A DNA stretch of 13,714 nt from JAICND01 sp035281425 (GTDB lineage Bacteria; Actinomycetota; Acidimicrobiia; Spongiisociales; ZC4RG35). Location of the stretch: contig DATEDX010000136.1 of NCBI GenBank assembly GCA_035281425.1, forward strand, positions 1 through 13,714, given 5' to 3'. Below the pieces are notes generated by a model, which searched no databases, was not told the origin of the DNA, and saw nothing but the letters and a program-made list of their open reading frames with translations. This document shows, one piece after another, positions 7,284-13,666 of the stretch (positions are counted from its first letter, which is position 1; each line of letters begins with the position of its first letter). Position numbers and translations under genes: made by a program.

Positions 7284-9628
7284 GACCCGAGGTGCTCACC
7301 CTCAAAGGTTTCGGACCTTTCCGGGAACGGACCGAGATCGACTTCCGAGAGGTGGAACTCTTCGCTCTTACCGGCCCCACCGGGGCAGGTAAGACCAGCG
7401 TCCTCGACGGCATCTGTTTTGCTCTCTACGGATCGGTGCCTCGCCACGGGAAAGGGGCGGTGGCCCCGGTAGTCACCCAGGGCCAGCTAGAGGCGGTGGT
7501 GGCTCTCACCTTCAGCATCGGCGAGGAGGAATATCAGGTCTCCCGGGTGGTGCGCAAAGACGCCAAGGGAAGGGCCAACACCGACGAGGCCAGCTTGGAG
7601 CGGAGGGGTGAGCCGCTGGCGGTGGGGGCCGATGCCGTCACCCAACAAGTAGAGAGCCTGCTGGGCCTCGACTACGGACAGTTCACGACCTGTGTCCTTC
7701 TCCCTCAGGGCGAGTTTGCCCGCTTCCTCCACCACCGCCCCTCCGAACGCCAAGACCTGCTGTGGGCCCTTCTCGACCTCGAGATCTTCAACCGGGTGGC
7801 GCAGCTCGCCTCCCTCCGTCACAAGGAGGCCGAAGGGCGGCTCCGGGGGATCGAGCAGCGGCTCTCCGAACTGGGCGAGCTGACCGGCGCCCAGGCCGAG
7901 GCGGCTCGCCGCCGAGAGGAAGAACTGTCCGCGCTGCTCACCTGGGTGGAGAAGGCCCTGCCCGAACTGGCCGAAGTCGAGGAGGAGATCGCCCGCAGCC
8001 GCGGCGAGCTGGCCGAGTTGGAGGGGCAGCAGACCTTGCTGACGAAGCTTGTCCTACCCGCCGATCTAGCCGTGCTATTGGCTGCCGGCGAGGCGGCTGC
8101 CCTAGCCGCCGCCGAGGCCAAGCAAGCAGTGGAGCAGGCGGAGACAGAGCTGGCCCAGCTCAGCGGTGAGGAGCGGGAGCTTCCGAAACGAGCCCAGGTC
8201 AAACAGTGGATCGACGACCGGGAGCTGGAGGTGAAGCTGGAAGGGGAGAGGCAGCCCGCACGAGTCGCCCTGGAGGAATGCACCACCCGGCTGCAGGCGG
8301 CCCAGGCGGCGGTGACCGAGGCCGAGGCCAACCTGCGGGCGGTCCAGGATGCCGACCGCGCCGCTCATCTCCGCCGAAGTCTCAAGGTGGGCGATCCCTG
8401 CCCGGTCTGCGGCCAGCCACTGGCCGAGCTCCTCTCTCAGGAGGCGCCGGCCGATCTAGTCCGGGCGGAGCGGGCATTGGAAGGGGCCCGGGCGGGAGAA
8501 GCCGAAGCCCGCCAGTTGGAGGCGGCCGCCTCCCGCCGGGTCGACACTCTCACCGTCCAGCTGAGTGACCTGGAGCGGCGCTTGGAGGGGGTGGGCGATA
8601 CCGCCAGCTTGCTCGAGCTCTCCACGCGGCTCGAGGCGTTCGAGGTTGCCCTGGCCGCGGCTCGCCAGCGCCTGGCCGATTCCCGGCAAGCGAGCGAGCT
8701 TGCCCAGCGGCGGCAGGCTGAGATCGGCCACCGTCAAACCAAGCTGGCTTCGGGGTTGCAGACCGCCTGGACCGAGTTGCTCCAAGTTGGACTCTCTCCA
8801 CCTTCGATCGACTTCTCCACCCCGGTGGAAGGCTGGCGGGTACTCGACGATTGGAGACAGCAGAGCCTCCCTCCCCTGGTCGAGGCATCTGAAAAGGCTC
8901 ACCGCCTGCTGGCCGAGGCCGAGGATCACCGAACCCAGACTGGCTCTGCCCTGAAAGCCCGGCTGGCGGAGGCGGCCCTCGACCCCGGCCTCACCCACCC
9001 CCGCGACGCCGTGGTCGATGCCCTCACCACCGCCCGAGCTCAGCGGAACAAGATCGAAGCCGGACTGGAAGAGCTGGCGATACGGAGCGGGGAGAAGGCG
9101 AGTGTCACCCTGGACGCTGCCCGGGCTCAGACGCTGTGGAGCGAACTCAAAGCCAACCGCTTCAAGCAGTGGGTGTTCGATGAGGTCTTCCGAGCCTTGG
9201 TGGCGGGAGCCAATGCCCGACTGCTCGACCTCACCCGGGGCCAGTACCAGTTGTCGATGGATGGAAAAGACTTCGAGGTAATCGACAACCTGGCCGCCGG
9301 CAACCGACGCTCGGTCAAGACCCTGTCCGGGGGGGAAACCTTCCTCGTCTCCCTGGCCCTGGCCCTGTCCCTCGCCGAGCAGGTGGCGGAGGCAGCCGCC
9401 GCTCACCGCGGCAGCTCCGGTCGCCTCGACTCCTTCTTTCTCGACGAGGGCTTCGGCACCCTCGATGCCGAGTCGATGGACGTGGTGGCCTCGGTGATAA
9501 GCGAGCTAGGGGCGGCTGGCAAGACGGTGGGGATCGTCACCCACGTCGCCGAACTAGCCGAGCAGATACCGGTCCGCTATCAGGTGGAAAAGGCCGGGGG
9601 TAGTGCCCGGGTGTTACGGGTGGGTTGA
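7280..9628 (+). CDS. sbcC: Exonuclease SbcCD subunit C (Rad50-type SMC ATPase)
   Basis: The 782-residue protein has the split ABC ATPase of the Rad50 family. The N-terminal lobe has Walker A GPTGAGKT (32-39) and a Q-loop in LLPQGEFARFL. Two long Ala/Glu/Leu/Arg-rich coiled-coil arms flank a zinc hook, CPVC (C374 and C377). The C-terminal lobe has the signature LSGGE (682-686), Walker B FFLDE (D722, E723), D-loop GTLD and switch His in VTHVAEL. It is shorter than E. coli SbcC (about 1,050 residues), mainly in the arms. With SbcD it tethers and opens DNA ends under ATP control. It overlaps sbcD by ATGA at its start and touches nurA at its stop, so four resection proteins share one message. Confidence 0.96.
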   Translation: MRPEVLTLKGFGPFRERTEIDFREVELFALTGPTGAGKTSVLDGICFALYGSVPRHGKGAVAPVVTQGQLEAVVALTFSIGEEEYQVSRVVRKDAKGRANTDEASLERRGEPLAVGADAVTQQVESLLGLDYGQFTTCVLLPQGEFARFLHHRPSERQDLLWALLDLEIFNRVAQLASLRHKEAEGRLRGIEQRLSELGELTGAQAEAARRREEELSALLTWVEKALPELAEVEEEIARSRGELAELEGQQTLLTKLVLPADLAVLLAAGEAAALAAAEAKQAVEQAETELAQLSGEERELPKRAQVKQWIDDRELEVKLEGERQPARVALEECTTRLQAAQAAVTEAEANLRAVQDADRAAHLRRSLKVGDPCPVCGQPLAELLSQEAPADLVRAERALEGARAGEAEARQLEAAASRRVDTLTVQLSDLERRLEGVGDTASLLELSTRLEAFEVALAAARQRLADSRQASELAQRRQAEIGHRQTKLASGLQTAWTELLQVGLSPPSIDFSTPVEGWRVLDDWRQQSLPPLVEASEKAHRLLAEAEDHRTQTGSALKARLAEAALDPGLTHPRDAVVDALTTARAQRNKIEAGLEELAIRSGEKASVTLDAARAQTLWSELKANRFKQWVFDEVFRALVAGANARLLDLTRGQYQLSMDGKDFEVIDNLAAGNRRSVKTLSGGETFLVSLALALSLAEQVAEAAAAHRGSSGRLDSFFLDEGFGTLDAESMDVVASVISELGAAGKTVGIVTHVAELAEQIPVRYQVEKAGGSARVLRVG

Positions 9629-10536
9629 TGAAGTTCACCGTTCAGCCATGGTCGCCCGAATATGGGTCGCCGGGGGCCGAAGGCGACCTGGCGGCCCCGG
9701 AGACCAACGTCGACATCGAGGTGCCAGCCGATCGGTGGGCCCCCATCCCTCCACGAACCGAACCGGCGGCAGAGGTGCTTTTCGTGGATGGGGTGCGGCG
9801 AATCGACGCCAACCTCTGGATCGAAGAGGCGGGCGGCACCCCGATGCTGGCCTTGGCCGCCAGCTACGGGGCCGGGGCGGTGCTCTGCAACCGGGTGGCC
9901 AAAGTGGTAGGCGCCGAGGTGCGGCGGGGGGTATTCACCGCCGCACCTTCAGCTCGGACGATCGAGACCCGCCATGGTCGTTACGAGGTTCATCCCACCA
10001 ACGGAGTTACCCCGGAAGAACTGTGGCTGGGGCTACAGCAACGTATGGGTGAACTCGAAGGTCAGGTGGCGGCTGCCTTCGCCGAGGCTCCGTTGATCGT
10101 GGTCGACGGTCCGCTCTCGCACCGCCGGCATGTGGCGGGGGCGGTGGGGTACGTCAAGACTCAACACGTCCAGTACCTTCCTCCCAGCCTGCGACCGGTC
10201 CTCTCCCAGTTGGGTCCGGGGGATCGCACTCCTCTCTTCCTCACCACCACCAGTTGGAGTCGCTACTCCTGGTACCTGAAGCTGCCCTTGGCCGCAGCCG
10301 GTCCGGTGGATGGCATCGTCCGCGCCGAGATCACCGCCGACCACGACGTTCCTGCCGCGCGGCGGATTGCCGATCTCACCGGAGCCACCCTGTGCCGCTT
10401 CGCCAGCGCCGCCCACCGCGAGCCGCGAGCGCCCCAGAACCTCTATCCCATCGGCGGGTTGGAGCGACGGCTCCACCATTTGCTGGGCGATCGGGAGCTC
10501 ATGTACCGGTCGCTCCGGGCGGCGGCGGCGATCTGA
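9628..10536 (+). CDS. nurA: NurA-domain 5'-3' nuclease, HerA partner
   Basis: From the ATG at 9628 the product has 302 residues. A TTG one codon earlier is also possible, giving a TTGA overlap. NurA hallmarks are visible: the first acidic strand LFVDGVRR (D54), a second LIVVDGPLS (D160), the GYVKTQHVQYLP block with Lys177, SWYLKL, VRAEI, and a C-terminal APQNLYPIGGLERRLHHLLGD. In archaea the NurA dimer sits on the HerA hexamer and degrades DNA as HerA translocates it, producing 3' overhangs after Mre11-Rad50 has acted. ATG overlaps the sbcC stop by one base, with GGGTGGG just upstream. The gene ends the operon; a gap of 61 bases follows. The NurA call rests on motif order, since the family is weakly conserved. 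Confidence 0.85.
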   Translation: MKFTVQPWSPEYGSPGAEGDLAAPETNVDIEVPADRWAPIPPRTEPAAEVLFVDGVRRIDANLWIEEAGGTPMLALAASYGAGAVLCNRVAKVVGAEVRRGVFTAAPSARTIETRHGRYEVHPTNGVTPEELWLGLQQRMGELEGQVAAAFAEAPLIVVDGPLSHRRHVAGAVGYVKTQHVQYLPPSLRPVLSQLGPGDRTPLFLTTTSWSRYSWYLKLPLAAAGPVDGIVRAEITADHDVPAARRIADLTGATLCRFASAAHREPRAPQNLYPIGGLERRLHHLLGDRELMYRSLRAAAAI

Positions 10537-10563
10537 GACAAATCTGAATGCAGGAATGGGTAC

Positions 10564-10589
10564 TAGAGCACTGCTATAGCATTAGGTTT
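10564..10589 (+). repeat. 26-bp inverted repeat, right copy
   Basis: Reverse complement of 4366-4391 at 25 of 26 positions, centred on GCTATAGC (10573-10580). It ends 8 bases before the maoC start and contains that gene's best -10 candidate. It may therefore be a promoter or operator module rather than a passive repeat. Confidence 0.75.
10583..10588 (+). promoter_or_regulatory. Candidate -10 box for the MaoC gene
   Basis: TAGGTT lies 9 bases before the ATG at 10598. This would leave a leader of only a few bases, and the run of six G directly before the ATG is too close to serve as a normal Shine-Dalgarno. The box is inside the right inverted repeat. The gpsA gene has the same hexamer at the same distance. 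Confidence 0.45.
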
Positions 10590-10597
10590 CGGGGGGT

Positions 10598-11050
10598 ATG
10601 AGCACCTTTGCCAGCATCGACGAACTGAAGGGGGCGGTGGGACAGCATCTGGGTTACAGCCAGTGGCTCCCCATCACCCAAGAACGGATCAACGCCTTCG
10701 CCGAGGCCACCGATGACCACCAGTGGATCCACGTCGACCCCGAGCAGGCCAAGAGCGGACCCTTCGGGACCACCATCGCCCACGGCTACCTCACCCTCTC
10801 TCTGGCAGTGCGTTTCCTGGCCGAGATCTTCCAGGTGGAGGGGGTGACGATGGGGATCAACTACGGCTCCAACCGGGTCCGGTTCGTCTCCCCGGTCCCG
10901 GTGGGATCACGGCTGCGAGCGGGGGGCGTGCTGGCGGGGGTGGAAGACGTCCCTGGAGGGGTGCAGGCCTTGATCGACCTCACCTTCGAGATCGAGGGGG
11001 GCGACAAGCCCGCCTGCGTCGCCCAGGTGGTCTCCCGCCTCTACCTCTAA
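10598..11050 (+). CDS. MaoC family (R)-specific enoyl-CoA hydratase
   Basis: The protein has 150 residues, a single hot-dog domain. The hydratase-2 catalytic pair is present as D40 and H45 in DDHQWIHVDPEQA, the same spacing as in PhaJ-type hydratases, followed by the family stretch GPFGTTIAHGYLTLSL. NYGSNRVRFVSPVPVG and the C-terminal QVVSRLYL match single-domain actinobacterial proteins like mycobacterial Rv0130. It adds water to 2-enoyl-CoA to give (R)-3-hydroxyacyl-CoA in fatty acid metabolism. It appears monocistronic, converging on gpsA with only four bases between the stop codons. No polyhydroxyalkanoate or beta-oxidation gene lies nearby to narrow the substrate. Confidence 0.93.
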   Translation: MSTFASIDELKGAVGQHLGYSQWLPITQERINAFAEATDDHQWIHVDPEQAKSGPFGTTIAHGYLTLSLAVRFLAEIFQVEGVTMGINYGSNRVRFVSPVPVGSRLRAGGVLAGVEDVPGGVQALIDLTFEIEGGDKPACVAQVVSRLYL

Positions 11051-11054
11051 CCGC

Positions 11055-12050
11055 TCACACCTCCGATTTGGCCTCCCGGGTCATCAGCGACATGACGGCT
11101 TCGCGGGGATGGTGACCTTCGTATAGCACCCGTCCCACCTGGGTAGCGATTGGCATCTCCACCTCCGCCGCCGCGGCCAGGGCCAGCACCGATCTCGTGG
11201 TCTTGACTCCTTCCGCCACCATCTTCATCTCGGTGGTGATCTCCTCGAGCTTGCGGCCCCGAGCCAGCTCCACCCCCACCCGGTGGTTGCGGCTCTGGGT
11301 CGAGGTACAAGTGGCGATGAGGTCCCCCATCCCGGCCAGTCCGGCGAAGGTGGCCGGTTGCCCGCCCAGCGCCACCCCTAACCGGGTCAGCTCGGCCAGG
11401 GCCCGGGTAATGAGGGCGGCCCGGGTGTTGTCCCCGAAGCCCAGCCCGGCCGACATCCCGGCGGCGATGGCCATCACGTTCTTGAGTGACCCGGCAAGTT
11501 CACAGCCGACCACGTCGGGGTTGGTGTAGACGCGAAACGTCGGCCCCATGAAGATGCGCTGGATTTCGGCCGCCGCCTCGGAGTCCTCCATGGCAACCAC
11601 CGCCGCCGTGGGATGCCCGGACATAACCTCGCCAGCCAAGTTGGGACCGGTGAGGACCCCGATCCGAGCGCCTTTCCGGTCGGGCAGGAGGTCGGCTACC
11701 ACCTGGGTCATCCGGCGCAAGGTGTCGACCTCGATGCCTTTGGTGAGCGAGAGAACGGGAATCCTATTGGGGAGGGGACCGATCTGTTTCAGCACCTCGG
11801 CGAAGCCGTGCGAGGGAACGGCCATGACCACCAGGGTGGCCGCCTCACATGCCTCTTCGATGCGAGACGTTGCGCGCAGGCCGAGAGGAAGCCGGTGTCC
11901 GGCGAGGTAGTCGGGATTCTCCGAGGAGGCGTTGATGGCCTCGGCCAGCTCTGCCCGACGGGCCCACAACACCACCGGGCGTTGCCGGGCGGCCAGGGCG
12001 GCCACCGCCGTGCCCCAAGATCCCGCTCCGATCACCGCTACGTGGTCCAT
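11055..12050 (-). CDS. gpsA: Glycerol-3-phosphate dehydrogenase [NAD(P)+]
   Basis: This is a full-length GpsA of 331 residues. The N-terminal dinucleotide motif is GAGSWGTA, followed by VPSHGF, LTKGIE and GPNLAGEV. The catalytic Lys lies in ELAGSLKNVMAIAAG, then GFGDNTRAALITR, and the C-terminal GMGDLIATCTS and EGVKTT segments. It reduces dihydroxyacetone phosphate to sn-glycerol 3-phosphate for phospholipid synthesis in the cytoplasm. The start at 12050 is fixed by the Rossmann motif beginning at residue 7. The gene is divergent from ychF across 31 bases and convergent with maoC. No plsY or other lipid gene accompanies it, although gpsA is often found next to plsY or der in other bacteria. 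Confidence 0.97.
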   Translation of the reverse strand: MDHVAVIGAGSWGTAVAALAARQRPVVLWARRAELAEAINASSENPDYLAGHRLPLGLRATSRIEEACEAATLVVMAVPSHGFAEVLKQIGPLPNRIPVLSLTKGIEVDTLRRMTQVVADLLPDRKGARIGVLTGPNLAGEVMSGHPTAAVVAMEDSEAAAEIQRIFMGPTFRVYTNPDVVGCELAGSLKNVMAIAAGMSAGLGFGDNTRAALITRALAELTRLGVALGGQPATFAGLAGMGDLIATCTSTQSRNHRVGVELARGRKLEEITTEMKMVAEGVKTTRSVLALAAAAEVEMPIATQVGRVLYEGHHPREAVMSLMTREAKSEV

Positions 12051-12059
12051 GCTGGCGCC

Positions 12060-12065
12060 AACCTA
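12060..12065 (-). promoter_or_regulatory. Candidate -10 box for gpsA
   Basis: Read on the minus strand this is TAGGTT, 9 bases before the gpsA ATG, the same hexamer and spacing as upstream of maoC. No Shine-Dalgarno separates it from the start codon. It would yield a nearly leaderless message. It lies in the 31-base divergent gap shared with ychF. Confidence 0.4.
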
Positions 12066-12069
12066 CCGC

Positions 12070-12075
12070 CACAAT
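12070..12075 (+). promoter_or_regulatory. Candidate -10 box for a leaderless ychF transcript
   Basis: CACAAT ends 6 bases before the ATG at 12082. It keeps the A at position 2 and the final AAT of the consensus but not the first T. No Shine-Dalgarno is present. This is the weakest of the leaderless candidates in the window. Confidence 0.3.
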
Positions 12076-12081
12076 GGGTAC

Positions 12082-13161
12082 ATGGCACGGCTCGGCATCG
12101 TCGGCTTCACCAACTCCGGCAAGACGACCCTCTTCAACGCCCTCACCGGGCTGCAGGCACCTACCGCCCCCCACCCCTACACCACCAGCGAGCCCCTGCC
12201 CGGGGTGGCCCGTATCCCCGACCCTCGCTTGGAGGCGCTGGCCCAGATCGAGAAGTCGGCCAAAACGGTTCCGGCGGTCCTGGAACTGCTCGACCTCCCC
12301 GCCCTGGCTCCGGCGGCGGAAGGTTCTGGCCCGGGAGGTCACTATTTGGCGCGGCTCCGCGAGGTGGAAGGACTGGTGGTGGTGCTGCGGGCTTTCACCG
12401 ACCAACAGGTGCCCAGCGGCGGAGAGACCATCGATCCGGTGTCCCAAGCCGAAGAACTCATGCTCGAGCTGACGGTGGCCGACCACGAGCTCCTGGCCCG
12501 GCGAGCCGAGCGATTGACCAAAGAGGCCACCGCCGACTCCGGCAAGAGGAGTGCGGCCCAAGGTCTGGCAGAAGTGGTCGAACATCTGGCCCAGGGCGAG
12601 GCGCTTCGCACCCGATCCTGGCCGGAGGAGACCTGGGAGTTGCTGCGGGACTCCGCTCCTCTCACCCTCAAGCCGGCGATCTGGGTGGTCAATGTCGATG
12701 AGGACGAGGCCGGTGCCGCCTCGATGGGGAAGGCGGTCGAGGCGGTGGTTCCGGAGGGTGATGTGGTGGTGGTGCTCTCCGCCCGCTTGGAAGAGGAGGC
12801 GGCGCAATTAGCTGAGGCCGACCGGCGCGAACTCTTCTCGGGTCTTGGCCTGGGGGAAGGAGCCCTAGCCCTCATGGCCAACGCGGCCTACCGGAGCCTG
12901 GGGGTGATCTCCTTCTATACCACTGGACCCAAAGAGTCCCGAGCCTGGACGGTGCGGGCCGGAGCCGCCGCCCCCGAGGCGGCCGGCCGAATCCACTCCG
13001 ACCTCGAACGAGGCTTCATCAGAGTCGAGGTGGCGCCCATCGATGAGGTGATCGTCGCCGGAGGCTGGGATGCGGCCAAACGGCAGGGGAAGGCACGGGT
13101 GGAAGGAAAGGGCTACATCGTTCAACCCGGCGACGTACTGGTGGTCCGCTTCTCTGTCTAG
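12082..13161 (+). CDS. YchF/OLA1-family P-loop NTPase, diverged
   Basis: The 359-residue length and domain order match YchF (about 363): an N-terminal G domain, a helical insert (about 95-200) and a C-terminal TGS domain with the well-kept FYTTGPKESRAWTVRAG, AAGRIHSDLERGFIR and EGKGYIVQPGD. The nucleotide site is altered. G1 reads GFTNSGKTT where YchF has GLPNVGKST, and G3, normally DIAGLVKGASKGEGLGN, is DLPALAPAAEGSGPGG, so DxxG is lost (D71-L-P-A). G4 NVDE is retained. YchF prefers ATP and binds ribosomes. I chose the ATG at 12082 because the G1 strand starts right there; a longer in-frame start at 11932 would read through gpsA. It may be a second, specialised paralogue rather than the housekeeping copy, so I give no symbol. 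Confidence 0.88.
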   Translation: MARLGIVGFTNSGKTTLFNALTGLQAPTAPHPYTTSEPLPGVARIPDPRLEALAQIEKSAKTVPAVLELLDLPALAPAAEGSGPGGHYLARLREVEGLVVVLRAFTDQQVPSGGETIDPVSQAEELMLELTVADHELLARRAERLTKEATADSGKRSAAQGLAEVVEHLAQGEALRTRSWPEETWELLRDSAPLTLKPAIWVVNVDEDEAGAASMGKAVEAVVPEGDVVVVLSARLEEEAAQLAEADRRELFSGLGLGEGALALMANAAYRSLGVISFYTTGPKESRAWTVRAGAAAPEAAGRIHSDLERGFIRVEVAPIDEVIVAGGWDAAKRQGKARVEGKGYIVQPGDVLVVRFSV

Positions 13162-13177
13162 CCGATAGCCACGAGCC

Positions 13178-13230
13178 CGTTCTTATCTGCTGAACCGCCC
13201 CCTCCGGGGCCGGTTCAGCAGATAAGAACG
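13178..13230. terminator. Long perfect hairpin after ychF, likely terminator
   Basis: Arms 13178-13197 and 13211-13230 are exact 20-base reverse complements around a 13-base C/G-rich loop. It begins 16 bases after the ychF stop. There is no T-tract on either side, common for terminators in high-GC actinobacteria. The stem is unusually long and less GC-rich than its surroundings, so a mobile repeat is the alternative. Confidence 0.65.
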
Positions 13231-13239
13231 CGGTTGACA

Positions 13240-13249
13240 GCTGATAGCT
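13240..13249 (+). repeat. GATAGC motif copy in the ychF-gcvP gap
   Basis: GCTGATAGCT, the same motif as at 3101 and 4451; another copy (GCCGATAGCC) lies at 13161-13170 directly after the ychF stop. TTGACA (13234-13239) abuts this copy, but no -10 box follows at a proper distance. Confidence 0.4.
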
Positions 13250-13257
13250 AATGGGGG

Positions 13258-13289
13258 CGGGGCTCCGGCAAGGGGGAACCGGAGCCCCG
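13258..13289. terminator. GC-rich hairpin, 11-bp perfect stem
   Basis: Arms 13258-13268 and 13279-13289 pair perfectly around a 10-base purine-rich loop (CAAGGGGGAA). It could be a second terminator behind ychF or the first stem of a structured RNA, because two more hairpins follow directly. No T-tract follows. Confidence 0.5.
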
Positions 13290-13293
13290 CGGT

Positions 13294-13474
13294 GCTCTTC
13301 TCCCAGAAGAGCTCCGACAGGGTTTCCATCAGCGGGTGCCAGGGGGGTTCCCGCCTGCTTGCCCCTGTCGTGGGGTTGGGGTGCCGACATGGTGTGGGGG
13401 GCCACCCGTCGGGCGGCAGCGATCATATCGACTCGGGTCTCCGCCGCGCAACCGGAGCAGCAGCAGTGGGACCC
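13294..13474 (+). other. Run of hairpins, possible unidentified structured RNA
   Basis: No convincing coding frame is present. Three structures can be drawn: 13294-13301 with 13305-13312 (8 bp, CCC loop); 13315-13322 with 13363-13370 (8 bp), enclosing 13332-13336 with 13350-13354; and 13435-13443 pairing with 13453-13457 and 13470-13474. I checked by eye for SRP RNA, tmRNA and common riboswitch cores and found none. The strand is assumed from the flanking genes. The segment lies upstream of the likely riboswitch promoter, so it would be a separate transcript or part of the ychF 3' end. Confidence 0.35.
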
Positions 13475-13501
13475 ATGCGCAGGGTTCTCTCGAGGCGGCG
13501 A

Positions 13502-13507
13502 TATCAT
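13502..13507 (+). promoter_or_regulatory. Candidate -10 box for the glycine riboswitch-gcvP transcript
   Basis: TATCAT differs from TATAAT at one position. It would place transcription start near 13514, about ten bases before the first paired base of the riboswitch. No good -35 is visible. Confidence 0.45.
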
Positions 13508-13523
13508 GAACCTGCCAGTGACG

Positions 13524-13612
13524 CCGGGTGGGAGAGACCCACCGGTTAACAACCGAGGGTCGCCGAAGGGGCAACCGTTCCCCGGAAACTCTCAGGCTGC
13601 AGGACCACCCGG
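13524..13612 (+). promoter_or_regulatory. Glycine riboswitch, single aptamer
   Basis: The conserved core is unmistakable: GGAGAG (13531-13536), CGCCGAAGGGGCAA (13561-13574) and AAACTCTCAGGC (13586-13597), followed by AGGACC. P1 pairs 13524-13531 with 13605-13612 (8 bp). The P2 arm pairs 13536-13540 with 13557-13561, with an inner CGGTT/AACCG hairpin. P3 pairs GGGG 13568-13571 with CCCC 13580-13583. Many glycine riboswitches are tandem, but I see no second core on either side. CCCGG (13608-13612) can also pair with CCGGG (13633-13637), a possible expression switch that would compete with P1. It precedes gcvP and should turn on glycine cleavage when glycine is plentiful. Confidence 0.93.
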
Positions 13613-13666
13613 GTGAGGCGAGGCTGAAGGCGCCGGGCCGACAGTCGGGGACCGAGGAGAGTGTTT

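Noticed and set aside
8456..9406. 316-residue minus-strand frame inside sbcC.
   Set aside because: It mirrors the coiled-coil and C-lobe coding of sbcC and shows no domain of its own.
11932..12081. N-terminal extension of ychF to an upstream ATG.
   Set aside because: The extra residues would be translated antisense to gpsA and precede the P-loop strand, which in YchF begins at the first residues.
11613..12807. Long frames on the opposite strands of gpsA and ychF (11613-12701 plus, 11845-12807 minus).
   Set aside because: They are Gly/Arg/Pro-rich high-GC shadows with no motifs, overlapping two well-supported genes.
13234..13239. TTGACA as a -35 box for a transcript in the ychF-gcvP gap.
   Set aside because: No -10-like hexamer lies 16-18 bases downstream; that position is GCGGGG.
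13258..13474. SRP RNA, tmRNA or RNase P RNA in the structured gap.
   Set aside because: The hallmark cores (the GGAAGG..AGCA tetraloop region, the tmRNA 5' end and tag frame, the GAGGAAAGUCC of RNase P) are not seen.
13480..13523. A first glycine aptamer upstream, which would make the riboswitch tandem.
   Set aside because: The GGAGAG, GCCGAAG and CTCTCAGG cores are absent there; only one set is present at 13531-13597.
13251..13616. Small plus-strand and minus-strand frames in the ychF-gcvP gap.
   Set aside because: They run through perfect hairpins and the riboswitch core, have no ribosome sites, and give composition-driven peptides.
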